This document shows positions 38,641 to 47,214 of a stretch of DNA of 64,000 nt, piece after piece. Each line of letters begins with the position of its first letter. Position 1 is the stretch's first letter. The notes beneath the pieces were generated by a model. It did not search any database and had not been told where the DNA came from. It was given only the letters and a program-made list of their open reading frames with translations. Source of the DNA: Leishmania mexicana MHOM/GT/2001/U1103 (lineage: Eukaryota > Euglenozoa > Kinetoplastea > Trypanosomatida > Trypanosomatidae); NCBI RefSeq assembly GCF_000234665.1, contig NC_018327.1:150998-214997 (forward strand), in the 5' to 3' direction. Made by a program: the position numbers and the translations under genes.

Positions 38641-40758
38641 ATGAGCGACAATCCCCACTCGCTGCACCCGCTGTCGTCGAACTCGGCAACTCGATCGTTG
38701 GACTCCTCGGCCCAGTTTCTCGTCACCTCACATGTAGGCGACTTCAACAGTGCGCGCGACGCGAACATTGTGGAGCCGACGGAGGCGAACAGGAAGAAGT
38801 CGCGCATCGGTCCCCACCTCGGCTCTCGCATGCACATCTACGAGTACTCCATTCAGCACAATGACGCCTTCTGGGCCGAAATTGCGCGGCGCGACTTCTA
38901 CTGGAAGACGACCTGGGCGGATGACCAGCGCGTCAAGTCGTACAACTTCGACAAGTCCAAGGGCCCCATCTTCGTGAAGTGGTTCGAGGGCGCCGTGACG
39001 AACGTCTGCTACAACGCGTTGGACCGCCACCTGCCGGCGCACAAGGATCGCGTGTGCTTTTACTTTGAAGGCAACGACCCGAGTGTAGCGGAAACAGTCA
39101 CGTACGGCAGCATGTACACGAGGGTGGTGGAGCTGGCGAACGTGCTGAAGCACCAGTACGGTATTACAAAGGGCGACCGTGTTGCCCTGTACCTACCCAT
39201 GATCCCGTTCGCTGCGGTGGCCATGCTCGCCTGTGCCCGCATCGGTGCTATTATCACCGTGATCTTCGGCGGCTTCTCGGCTCAGGCTCTCAGCTCACGT
39301 CTGATGGACGCCCAGGCGAAGCTGCTTATCACAGCCGACGCGTCAGCGCGGGGCACAAAGCCCATTCCTCTCAAGGACGTGGCAGACGAGGCGCTGAAGG
39401 AGTGCGAGGAGAAAGGCATGTCCATCCCGTGCCTCGTCGCTGAAAACATGCACCGTCAGTGCTCCGAGATGAAGGAGGGCCGCGATACCTGGTACGGCGA
39501 TGCCTTGGCGCGGCTGACGCCGGAGCAGCATGAGGAGTGCCCGGTGGAGTGGATGGAGGCGGAGGATGTGCTCTTCCTGCTCTACACCTCCGGCAGCACC
39601 GGGAAACCCAAGGCCATTGTGCACACAACCGCGGGTTACATGGTGTACGCCTCCACCACCTTCATGTACACCTTTGACTACCACACGGACGACGTGTACT
39701 TCTGCACGGCTGATATTGGCTGGATCACAGGTCACAGCTACGTCGTGTATGGTCCGATGATCCACTGCGCCACGTCGGTGCTGTTCGAGGGTGTGCCGAA
39801 CTACCCCGACTTCTCGCGTTGGTGGCAGCTCGTCGAGAAGTACAAGGTGTCCATCCTCTACACCGCGCCCACCGCGATCCGCTCCCTCATGCAGGCCGGT
39901 GACGACTACGTCAAGGTGGGCAACCGCAGCACCCTGCGTGTGCTGGGCTCCGTCGGCGAGCCGATCAACGTGGAGGCGTGGAAGTGGCTGCGCGATGTCG
40001 GCGGCGAGGGCCACTGCGATGTGTCGGACACGTGGTGGCAGACCGAAACGGGCGGCCACATGATTACACCGATGCCGGGCTGCACCCCCATGAAGCCCGG
40101 TAGTGCAACGCTGCCGTTCTTCGGTGTCCAGCCGGTTATTCTTGACCCCATGAAGCTGAATGAGAAGCAGGGCCCAGCGGAGGGCCTGCTCGCCATTCGT
40201 GCGCCGTGGCCTGGTATGGCCCGCACCATCTACGGTGACCACACACGCTTTGAGAAAACCTACTTTAACGTGGACGGATACTACATGACAGGCGACGGTG
40301 CTCGCCGCGACTCGGACGGCTATTACTGGATCACGGGCCGCGTCGATGATGTGCTGAACGTGAGCGGGCACCGCATCGGCACCAGCGAGATCGAGGACGC
40401 CGTCAACACCCACCCGGCCGTGGTGGAGAGCGCCGTGGTCGGCTTCCCTCACAACATCAAGGGTGAGGGTATCTACGTCTTCCTTACGTTCCGCCAGGGG
40501 ACGGAGGTGACGCCCGAGCTGCTGACAGCGGTGAAGGCGACCGTGCGCAAGGTGATTGGTCCGCTGGCCACGCCGGACGTGATGCAGGTGGCTCGCGTCG
40601 GACTGCCCAAAACGCGATCTGGCAAGATTGTGCGCCGCATCCTGCGCAAGATATCGTCTGGGCACTATACGGAGCTGGGCGACACCTCGACCCTGGCGAA
40701 CCCCGACGTTGTCGAGGACCTCATCGCCGAGTACAACAGGCTGTGCCCTCACAACTAG
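38641..40758 (+). CDS. ACS: Acetyl-CoA synthetase (AMP-forming)
   Basis: The start at ATG 38641 gives 705 residues, a normal to slightly long size. The enzyme makes acetyl-CoA from acetate, ATP and CoA through acetyl-AMP. Motifs run in order: the ATP-binding loop YTSGSTGKPK (315-324), then DIGWITGHSYVVYGP. The adenylate-binding SDTWWQTETGGH follows, then YMTGDGARRDSDGYYWITGRVDD with the hinge Asp, and VSGHRIGTSEIE. LPKTRSGKIVRRIL carries the catalytic and acetylation-controlled Lys662. All key residues are present. In trypanosomatids cytosolic acetyl-CoA from acetate feeds lipid synthesis. There is no obvious mitochondrial presequence, and the N-terminus (1-60) is Ser/Asn-rich. The gene follows an assembly gap, so its leader is unresolved, and a SIDER copy lies about 0.7 kb downstream. 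Confidence 0.97.
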   Translation: MSDNPHSLHPLSSNSATRSLDSSAQFLVTSHVGDFNSARDANIVEPTEANRKKSRIGPHLGSRMHIYEYSIQHNDAFWAEIARRDFYWKTTWADDQRVKSYNFDKSKGPIFVKWFEGAVTNVCYNALDRHLPAHKDRVCFYFEGNDPSVAETVTYGSMYTRVVELANVLKHQYGITKGDRVALYLPMIPFAAVAMLACARIGAIITVIFGGFSAQALSSRLMDAQAKLLITADASARGTKPIPLKDVADEALKECEEKGMSIPCLVAENMHRQCSEMKEGRDTWYGDALARLTPEQHEECPVEWMEAEDVLFLLYTSGSTGKPKAIVHTTAGYMVYASTTFMYTFDYHTDDVYFCTADIGWITGHSYVVYGPMIHCATSVLFEGVPNYPDFSRWWQLVEKYKVSILYTAPTAIRSLMQAGDDYVKVGNRSTLRVLGSVGEPINVEAWKWLRDVGGEGHCDVSDTWWQTETGGHMITPMPGCTPMKPGSATLPFFGVQPVILDPMKLNEKQGPAEGLLAIRAPWPGMARTIYGDHTRFEKTYFNVDGYYMTGDGARRDSDGYYWITGRVDDVLNVSGHRIGTSEIEDAVNTHPAVVESAVVGFPHNIKGEGIYVFLTFRQGTEVTPELLTAVKATVRKVIGPLATPDVMQVARVGLPKTRSGKIVRRILRKISSGHYTELGDTSTLANPDVVEDLIAEYNRLCPHN

Positions 40759-42214
40759 AGGCTGTATCAGAGCATCGGAGAGCGCACGCGCAGGGGCCGA
40801 CGTCGAGCTGACGTCCGCTCGCGTGACCTTGCGGTGCCTATTATTTCTATCCACCACCACTCCTTGGTGGGCTGCCTCTCTCACCTTGCAACACAACATG
40901 CACCCCCCCCTACGCCTCCCCCTCCCCTCTCAGTTACAGATAGACGCCAGCCCATCCGCTTACTGGCACAGACGCGCATACGCCTCTCGCGCCTCATCGT
41001 TTACGGTCACGGAGATGTGCCATCGTCGGCACGCTCCATCTCCATCCCTTTTCTCTTGTCCCCTCTCCTTCCCCTTTGTTCTTCGTATTTCTCTCCTCCC
41101 CCCCCCCACCTCTGTGATCGGATGGCTTCCACTTTGCCATCGTACAAGAACATAATTCGTATGCAGCGCTCCTCGTCCTCACCCCTGCCTCGGTGCCCTT
41201 GACAGCACCTCACCCGCCCGCCCTCCACTCCTCAGCGCGTCTGTGTCTGAGTGTGTGTGTGTGTCTCTCCAGCCCTCCCTCTCCACCTCCCTCTCCCTCT
41301 GACATTTTTCCTTGCTTGGATGACTGGTGCCACGTCGGTCACAACACAGCACTAATATCTCCACCGTAAAGAACCTGCGCGTCCGGTGCATCCGCGTGTG
41401 CGCGTCTCTCGGCGGACGACATTCCTTGTCTCCACCGTGCGCATTTCTCTGCCGATACGACATGGCCTCAACGCCTCTTGGCCACGGCCTGTGCCTCCAA
41501 CTCTACCCACCACCCGCCTAACAGCCGCTCCCCATCATGCCTGTCGCCACCCCGTGCATCTTCGGCGGTGGTACTCAGCCTCCCCACCACACTCGTAAGC
41601 CGTGTGAGGGCCGGGGGCGGGTGGCTGGGATACGCTTGGGTGGTGGTGTCGACACTCTGCACATCATGTGGATGGCACGAGCGTGTGCCCACTGTCGTGC
41701 GCCGCTCCCCCACGCACCGCCATCCAGGACCTCACCGCCGACATCGGCAGTCATGACTCCCACTGGCCTCGCCATGTCGTAGGCACTCGACCCTGTCACC
41801 GCCAGCAGCCGTTCGGCATTGCGGGGGGTGGCGGGGGCTCCACGGCCCCCCTCCCACCGAGCGCAGGCGCACACGGGGCCCTGACGCCACGCTCTGAGAG
41901 GTCCCGTGTCATCGAGGCCGCCAATGCAATGCTCTCACACACATCCCCGTTTAGGGCCAGGGCGAAGCAGCAGCCATGCCGTCAGCACATGTGTTGGGGC
42001 GGCTTCACCGCGTCCTTGGTCCTGCGCAGTACATGAAAATGGTCTCAGCCACCTTCCCTACCCACCACCTCTGTCCTGCCAACTTCCCTCACCCCACCCT
42101 CACCTCTCCCGCTCTGTGGGTGGTTTCGACCAGCTTACAAGTATAGACCCTCGCACCTGCGCGTGCACAAGCAGTACTCACACCCGAGCATAGGCTCTGG
42201 GGTTGCCGGAAGCG
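40759..42214. other. Intergenic spacer with a SIDER copy
   Basis: There is no gene. C/T-rich sequence at 40850-41310 is followed by a SIDER copy in minus orientation (41444-41913). A pyrimidine-rich stretch at about 42045-42110 probably drives splicing of the EF-hand gene. Confidence 0.6.
41444..41913 (-). mobile_element. SIDER retroposon copy (SIDER2-like), copy 3
   Basis: Read on the minus strand it starts GATGACACGGGACCTC and ends in GGCAGAGAAA. From 41485 to 41871 it is identical to 56125-56511 except at two positions (41542 and 41698) with no length change. Its 3' end is shared with the copy at 53.4 kb, not with the copies at 5.5 and 56.0 kb. It lies in the 3' UTR or spacer after acetyl-CoA synthetase, in antisense orientation to it. 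Confidence 0.85.
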
Positions 42215-43141
42215 ATGTCGCGCACCGCGGAGACTGTGGAGGAGCTGGCGCGGCGCTACTACCTCACGACAGCGCTTGTGGAGGAAGCGGGGCGTCTCTT
42301 TGACACTTACGCTGGAAGGGGCGATGCTCCGCCGGCGAACAGTGGCACGGAGCCCTTTATTACGGTGCCTGGGCTGCAGCGGCTCATGGTGAAGATGGGT
42401 ACCCCCATCTCGCAACAGGACGTGGTGGAGCTACTCCGCTTCTTTGGCAGCGCTGCTGCTGTCGCTGTCAAGGAAGATGTTGAACCGTCGGACAGTTCTG
42501 CCAACAGCCAACAGTCTCCGGTGGGAAAGGGGGCCCGTTCTCCCGTAACAGCGACGGCACCTGCAAGTCAGAAGCCTTCATCACGCCAAAAAAAGAAAAA
42601 CTTTGCAACGGCGCAGAAGACTGACGCCAAGGATGCCGTGGAATCCTCGATGAAGCTTGGCGAAGACCACGGCACAGGCTGTGGAGCAGCCAGTGGTGAC
42701 ACTGCATTTGCGAACCCATCGCCGTTGGCGGCGCCGATACTTGTCGCGGCACCTCCCTCCGCGGTCACGGCGGAGGGCATGAATTTTTCCGCCTTTGTGT
42801 ACTTTCTTTTGGTGTACCCTGAGCTGTCTCAGCGAGCCTCGGGGATGGCGGCGGCCACATCACCGCCAAACGCCGCCGCACGGAGCGGTCTCCATGTCAG
42901 GATTCCAGAGCTCTTTTCGATGATCGACGCGGACGCAGATGGGGTATGGAGCGGGCACGACCTACGCCACGCTGCCGAGGTGTGCGTGATGGAAGATGAC
43001 GGGCTTCTTCAGGAAGACCCTGATCTGTGCCGCCTGGCAGGAATGCACCCAGCGGAGTTCGCGGTCGCCCTTCACGAGTTGGACGTTGACGGGGACGGCG
43101 TTGTGACTTTAGACGATGTACGGCAGGCACTGTATTACTGA
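42215..43141 (+). CDS. EF-hand calcium-binding protein
   Basis: The longest frame starts at a TTG at 42203; the ATG at 42215 gives 308 residues starting MSRTAETVEEL. Residues 1-90 are helical and resemble a degenerate EF-hand pair. Residues 95-190 are a low-complexity linker with a Lys cluster near 125-130 and many Ala, Ser and Pro. The C-terminal third has two good EF-hand loops: 238-249 (DADADGVWSGHD) and 290-301 (DVDGDGVVTLDD). Both have acidic residues at 1, 3 and 5 and an Asp at position 12. Asp instead of the usual Glu at the last position can favour smaller affinity or magnesium. The organisation recalls calcineurin-B-like or flagellar EF-hand proteins. No myristoylation signal is present (it starts MSR). 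Partner and location are unknown. Confidence 0.85.
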   Translation: MSRTAETVEELARRYYLTTALVEEAGRLFDTYAGRGDAPPANSGTEPFITVPGLQRLMVKMGTPISQQDVVELLRFFGSAAAVAVKEDVEPSDSSANSQQSPVGKGARSPVTATAPASQKPSSRQKKKNFATAQKTDAKDAVESSMKLGEDHGTGCGAASGDTAFANPSPLAAPILVAAPPSAVTAEGMNFSAFVYFLLVYPELSQRASGMAAATSPPNAAARSGLHVRIPELFSMIDADADGVWSGHDLRHAAEVCVMEDDGLLQEDPDLCRLAGMHPAEFAVALHELDVDGDGVVTLDDVRQALYY

Positions 43142-44001
43142 ACATGAGCAGGAGCAGGGCGGTGGAACCGCGCCGCCTCATGGCGGCGCTGCTCAACTCT
43201 TGTGTGTGCATGTGTGTGGGGGGAGGGAGGGAGGGAGGGTTGCGATGGTGGCACGGCTTATTTTTTTTTTTTGCCTCCCCCCTACGGACCTGCCTCCCTG
43301 CACGCCCACACACGCACACCACTATTCTTCCACCATCACCCCTCTCCGACATGCCGAGAAATCAGATGCAAGTAAAGAGAAAGATGCGCACGTTGTTTTA
43401 TGCGTAAGACACGTGTGTCGCACCCACACATATGTATCCTGCTGTGCACCTCTACGCGAGCGGTGTTGTTTGCCAGGGCCTTTTGCGCTTTGCACGGCTA
43501 CGCTACCGGCGCCTTACGGTGCTCCGCCCTCTCTGTCTCTCTCTCTCCCCCCTCTCCCAGGGCGGGGGAGGGGGATGTGTGCCACGGCACACACGCACAC
43601 CGTCGCAGTCTGTAGGTGGATAAGAATGCACATTCCAAGGCGGTAGGCACGTTTTGCGACACGCGCACCTCCGTGACGGTCACGGCCCCGCCAGCACGCA
43701 CAACGATCGAGTCTCTTTCCTGCTGTCTTTTCCTTGTCATACGGACATATTCATATGGGTGCACGTGCCTGTGCGGATATATACACGCACGCCCCTCAGT
43801 CGTTGTTGTTGTTGTTGTCCTGTGGCACAAGACGCGCCAACAGACCGACCAAGCGCGTGGCTCAATAAGCGGTGCGTGTATATGGGTGTGTGGGTGGGAA
43901 GAGTTTTGGAGGAGGAACAAACCGTTCAGTGCAAGATAACCCCAGTCACAAGACCAGCGGCGTAGACAAGGCAACGCGCGCGCGCACGCCGCTAGACCAC
44001 G
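43142..44001. other. Intergenic spacer
   Basis: There is no gene. It holds a G-quadruplex motif at 43218-43240, a poly-T run at 43260-43273, C/T- and CA-rich sequence, and a GTT repeat at 43800-43817. I see no clear-cut splice acceptor for the exoribonuclease. Confidence 0.6.
43218..43240 (+). promoter_or_regulatory. G-quadruplex motif in the 3' UTR
   Basis: Five or more GGG runs separated by single A bases lie about 80 bases after the EF-hand gene stop, on the transcribed strand. It is predicted to fold as a parallel quadruplex in RNA; only the pattern is seen. Confidence 0.5.
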
Positions 44002-47000
44002 ATGGGCGTACCGCTGCTCCTGACCTGGCTGCGGAAGCGCTTTGCCGACTGCTTCATGCCAGCCGACAGCGCGGTCACCGACTACATCCGCAGAAGCACC
44101 GACAACCTTTTTATTGATCTCAACTCCTTCTTGTACCAGGCCGCCACCATCATTACGGCAACGCACCGCACGCACCGCTTCCACTCGGTTGATGAGGTGG
44201 AGGATGTAGTGCTGCGCAAGCTGTTTGACCTCCTCGACGACCTCGTCATGAACCTCGTCCAGCCCAAGGCACTGGTGTACATCGCGGTAGATGGGGTGTC
44301 TCCACTGGGCAAGATGTCGCAGCAGCGTGCGCGGCGGCGTCGTGGAGCCCGCCGGCAGTCGTCCGCCTCGCCATCTTCGTCTTTCCGCCATCACGAGCCG
44401 GCGGGCAACATCAACGACCTGTGGGACAGCAACTGCATCAGCGTCGGGACGCGCTTCATGGCCAAGGTGACGGAGGCGCTGCACTTTTACGCCGTCAGCA
44501 GGACAGAACGGATCAACGCGAAGCGACTTCGCGAAGAGCGGGTCCGCATTGACAAGGCCGACGCATCAGTGGACTCTGCCGCCGGCGACTCCACCGGCGA
44601 GTCGTACGTGTTCCCCTTCATCAGCATCATTGTCGACGATGTGCTGCGGCCCGGCGAGGGCGAGAACAAGATCGCTGAGTTCATCCGCCGCATCCGCGCT
44701 GATCCGAGCTACGGCCCGAACACGTCGCACGTCATCTGCAGCTCCGACACGGACGTCACCGTAACCAGCCTAATCCTGCACGAGCCACGTATCCATGTCC
44801 TGCGCTACGAGCCGCCGGTCTCGCTGGGAGGTAAGCTGCCCATGAAGCCTCAGCCACCGGCTCAGCATCACCATCAGCACCGCAGCCACCACCAGCACGT
44901 GCGTTTCTCCTCTCATCCACATCGCGGCAGTTGTCCGTCGTCGCACGGGCCGCGCCGGGTCGACGGACGGAGCGGCCATGCTCATCACAGCCCACCACGC
45001 CCCTCTTCGGGCCACGGCGACGGTGCCGCTGCGCAACCACCGCCCCCGAAAGACAGCTGGCTCTCCACCTTCTTTAGCATTCACGTCTTTCGGCAGCGGC
45101 TGCGCGAAATCCTTCACTTGTCACCAGGCAACGACGCCGCTTCCGCCGTCGAGGGCGCCGCCGTGTCTCTGGTGGACGCCGAGGAGGCCGCCCTCACCTT
45201 TGAGCACGCCCTCCACGATGTTGTCTTCGTGTTGCTGCTCTTCGGCAACGACTTCCTGCCCACCATCGGTGGAAGCATTCAGGAGGGCACGTTGGACGCG
45301 CTACTCGCGCTGCTGGCGACCGACTTTGTGCCGCGCGGGCGCACCTTGGTGGACCCGGCGACAAACCGCATCCAGTATGCGTCCGCCCGCTACCTGCTTA
45401 GTTGCCTGGCGGAGCTGCCAGGCAACGCGAAGAAGGGCGGAAGTGGAGGCCGTCTGCAGGTGCACAATGGCGGCTCCGACGCGCTGGACTGGGGCTTTAC
45501 AGCCGAAAAAGAAGCGAAGGAGCGAGACCCCGCCTTTATCGAGCGACAGCAGCGGCGCGAGAAGCAGCATGAGCGCATGTGTTACTGCTACTGGACGATG
45601 CTACAGTGGGCACTGCAGTACAGTGCCGGCATTGTGGAGCACTGGGGCTGCTACTACCCGTACGGCAGGGCGCCCCCCTTGTCAAAGCTTGCCACATACT
45701 GCGGTGTGCTCACCTACAACGCACTCGGGGAGATTGCGCGACGGCGACTGGAGATGAGCGCCGCCGCTGGGCGCGTCACGAGCAGCATCGATGGCGAGGT
45801 CGAAAACGCCACCGAGGAGGAGGACGATGACGACGGCATGGACGGGCTTCCAACGTCAGCGCTGCAGGCCGGGGAGACTGGCACGGCGGTGATCGATGCT
45901 GCAGAGCGCGGCAAGCCGACGGATGTGATGGTGCAGCTTCTGATCCTTATCCCTCCGCGCAGTGTGGCGCTGCTGCCCACTGTCTTTCGGCATCACTACA
46001 AGGAAGTCGAGGCGGCTGTGCAGGCACCCGTGGAGCAGCTGAACCTAGTGTCCATCGGTGCCTGGTGCGAGGAGAAGAAGCGGTCGCTTAGCGAGGAAGA
46101 GCGGACGCGCTTCACGGCGTACCAGTTCTTCGCCTCCGACGCCGACCTCGGCACCGCCGAGGCCCCGTTTCCCGCGCGAGACATCGCCTTTACCGCCTAT
46201 TGGAACGGCCCTGCCGTCCAGGCCGAGTTGGCGGCGCTCCGGGTGAGCAAGAAGGCAACAAGTGCTACCCCCGGCACCACCTTCACTGCCAGCGCCACGT
46301 CGTCCACGGCGGCGGCGGGACTGCAGAGTAAGGCCGCCTCCTTTTTCAGCATGGGTCGTCGGCCGACTTCCGGCACCTCAAGCAATGGCGGCGCAGCAGC
46401 ACTCTTGGCAGCTGTCAACATCAATAACACTCGTACCTCGCCGCCACCGGCGCCGGCCACGGCGGAGATCGCGACACCACTCGAAGAGACGCCTGCAAGC
46501 CCGTCGACTGAAGTAACCCCGGCACTGCAGCAGCAAAATCAGCCCGTAAAGCTGCGGCACCCAGCAGGCGACTACGTACTCTGGGTGGTCCCATGCGACG
46601 CTCTGCAAGACGCGCTGATGGTCAAGGCGTTGGGTACGATGCATGGGAACCGCTTCTGCGTGGGCAGCTACGTACCGCTTGTGGAGCAAGACGCCGTACT
46701 CAGTCGCAGCGGTGGGCCACGGCAGGAGGTGCGGCTGCAGTTCCGCCTTGTTGTGGCCCCAGTGATCACGGACACAACGTACGCGGCGCGCCTGCTGTCG
46801 GGGTACGAGGAGCCGGCGGAGGTGGGCATGCGCGAGCGGATCGCGGAGGCGAGAAAAGAGGAGGCCGACCAGGCCGATCCGTGGAAGCAGCTGGACAAGA
46901 TGCAGACGCTGCAACAGGAACGCAAGCGTGCCCGCGACGTCGAGAACGAACACGCGTCTGGTGAAGGGGAACTGGACGGCGACCTTGCGCACGCTGCACC

Positions 47001-47214
47001 GCTGAGCGCCGGCGATGATGGGCAGGTGCCGCAGGAAGTAGAGCTGCAGGAGCAGCGGCAGCAGCCGCAGCCGCAACAGGTGACGCTTGACACTGTGGAC
47101 TCGACAGTGCAGGTGGCCGATGCGGAAGCGCTTCTGAAACTTCGCAAGGAAGAAGTGCGGCGGCGGTTAACGGCCTTGAAGGCTGCTCGGCAGGCCGCAC
47201 AGCAGGACGAGTGA
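44002..47214 (+). CDS. XRN-family 5'-3' exoribonuclease
   Basis: This 1070-residue protein starts MGVPLLLTWLRKRF, the usual Met-Gly-Val/Ile-Pro opening of the XRN family. The nuclease core follows: DNLFIDLNSF (34-43) with Asp39, then VYIAVDGVSPLGKM. RPGEGENKI (216-224) carries the metal-binding Glu residues, SSDTD (247-251) the Asp pair, and FGNDFLP (414-420) completes the second conserved region. Key acidic residues are present, so it should degrade 5'-monophosphorylated RNA. Between the motifs are a His/Pro-rich insert at about 283-350 and several Ala/Ser/Thr linkers. The C-terminal region after 860 is a charged Gln/Glu-rich helix. Trypanosomatids have four paralogues (XRNA to XRND) in cytoplasm and nucleus; I cannot say which this is. 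The ATG context and early Gly-Val support the start. Confidence 0.9.
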   Translation: MGVPLLLTWLRKRFADCFMPADSAVTDYIRRSTDNLFIDLNSFLYQAATIITATHRTHRFHSVDEVEDVVLRKLFDLLDDLVMNLVQPKALVYIAVDGVSPLGKMSQQRARRRRGARRQSSASPSSSFRHHEPAGNINDLWDSNCISVGTRFMAKVTEALHFYAVSRTERINAKRLREERVRIDKADASVDSAAGDSTGESYVFPFISIIVDDVLRPGEGENKIAEFIRRIRADPSYGPNTSHVICSSDTDVTVTSLILHEPRIHVLRYEPPVSLGGKLPMKPQPPAQHHHQHRSHHQHVRFSSHPHRGSCPSSHGPRRVDGRSGHAHHSPPRPSSGHGDGAAAQPPPPKDSWLSTFFSIHVFRQRLREILHLSPGNDAASAVEGAAVSLVDAEEAALTFEHALHDVVFVLLLFGNDFLPTIGGSIQEGTLDALLALLATDFVPRGRTLVDPATNRIQYASARYLLSCLAELPGNAKKGGSGGRLQVHNGGSDALDWGFTAEKEAKERDPAFIERQQRREKQHERMCYCYWTMLQWALQYSAGIVEHWGCYYPYGRAPPLSKLATYCGVLTYNALGEIARRRLEMSAAAGRVTSSIDGEVENATEEEDDDDGMDGLPTSALQAGETGTAVIDAAERGKPTDVMVQLLILIPPRSVALLPTVFRHHYKEVEAAVQAPVEQLNLVSIGAWCEEKKRSLSEEERTRFTAYQFFASDADLGTAEAPFPARDIAFTAYWNGPAVQAELAALRVSKKATSATPGTTFTASATSSTAAAGLQSKAASFFSMGRRPTSGTSSNGGAAALLAAVNINNTRTSPPPAPATAEIATPLEETPASPSTEVTPALQQQNQPVKLRHPAGDYVLWVVPCDALQDALMVKALGTMHGNRFCVGSYVPLVEQDAVLSRSGGPRQEVRLQFRLVVAPVITDTTYAARLLSGYEEPAEVGMRERIAEARKEEADQADPWKQLDKMQTLQQERKRARDVENEHASGEGELDGDLAHAAPLSAGDDGQVPQEVELQEQRQQPQPQQVTLDTVDSTVQVADAEALLKLRKEEVRRRLTALKAARQAAQQDE

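Noticed and set aside
39343..40899. Open frame of 518 codons on the minus strand
   Set aside because: It is the antisense shadow of acetyl-CoA synthetase; its His/Arg/Val-rich composition arises from GC-rich third positions of the real gene.
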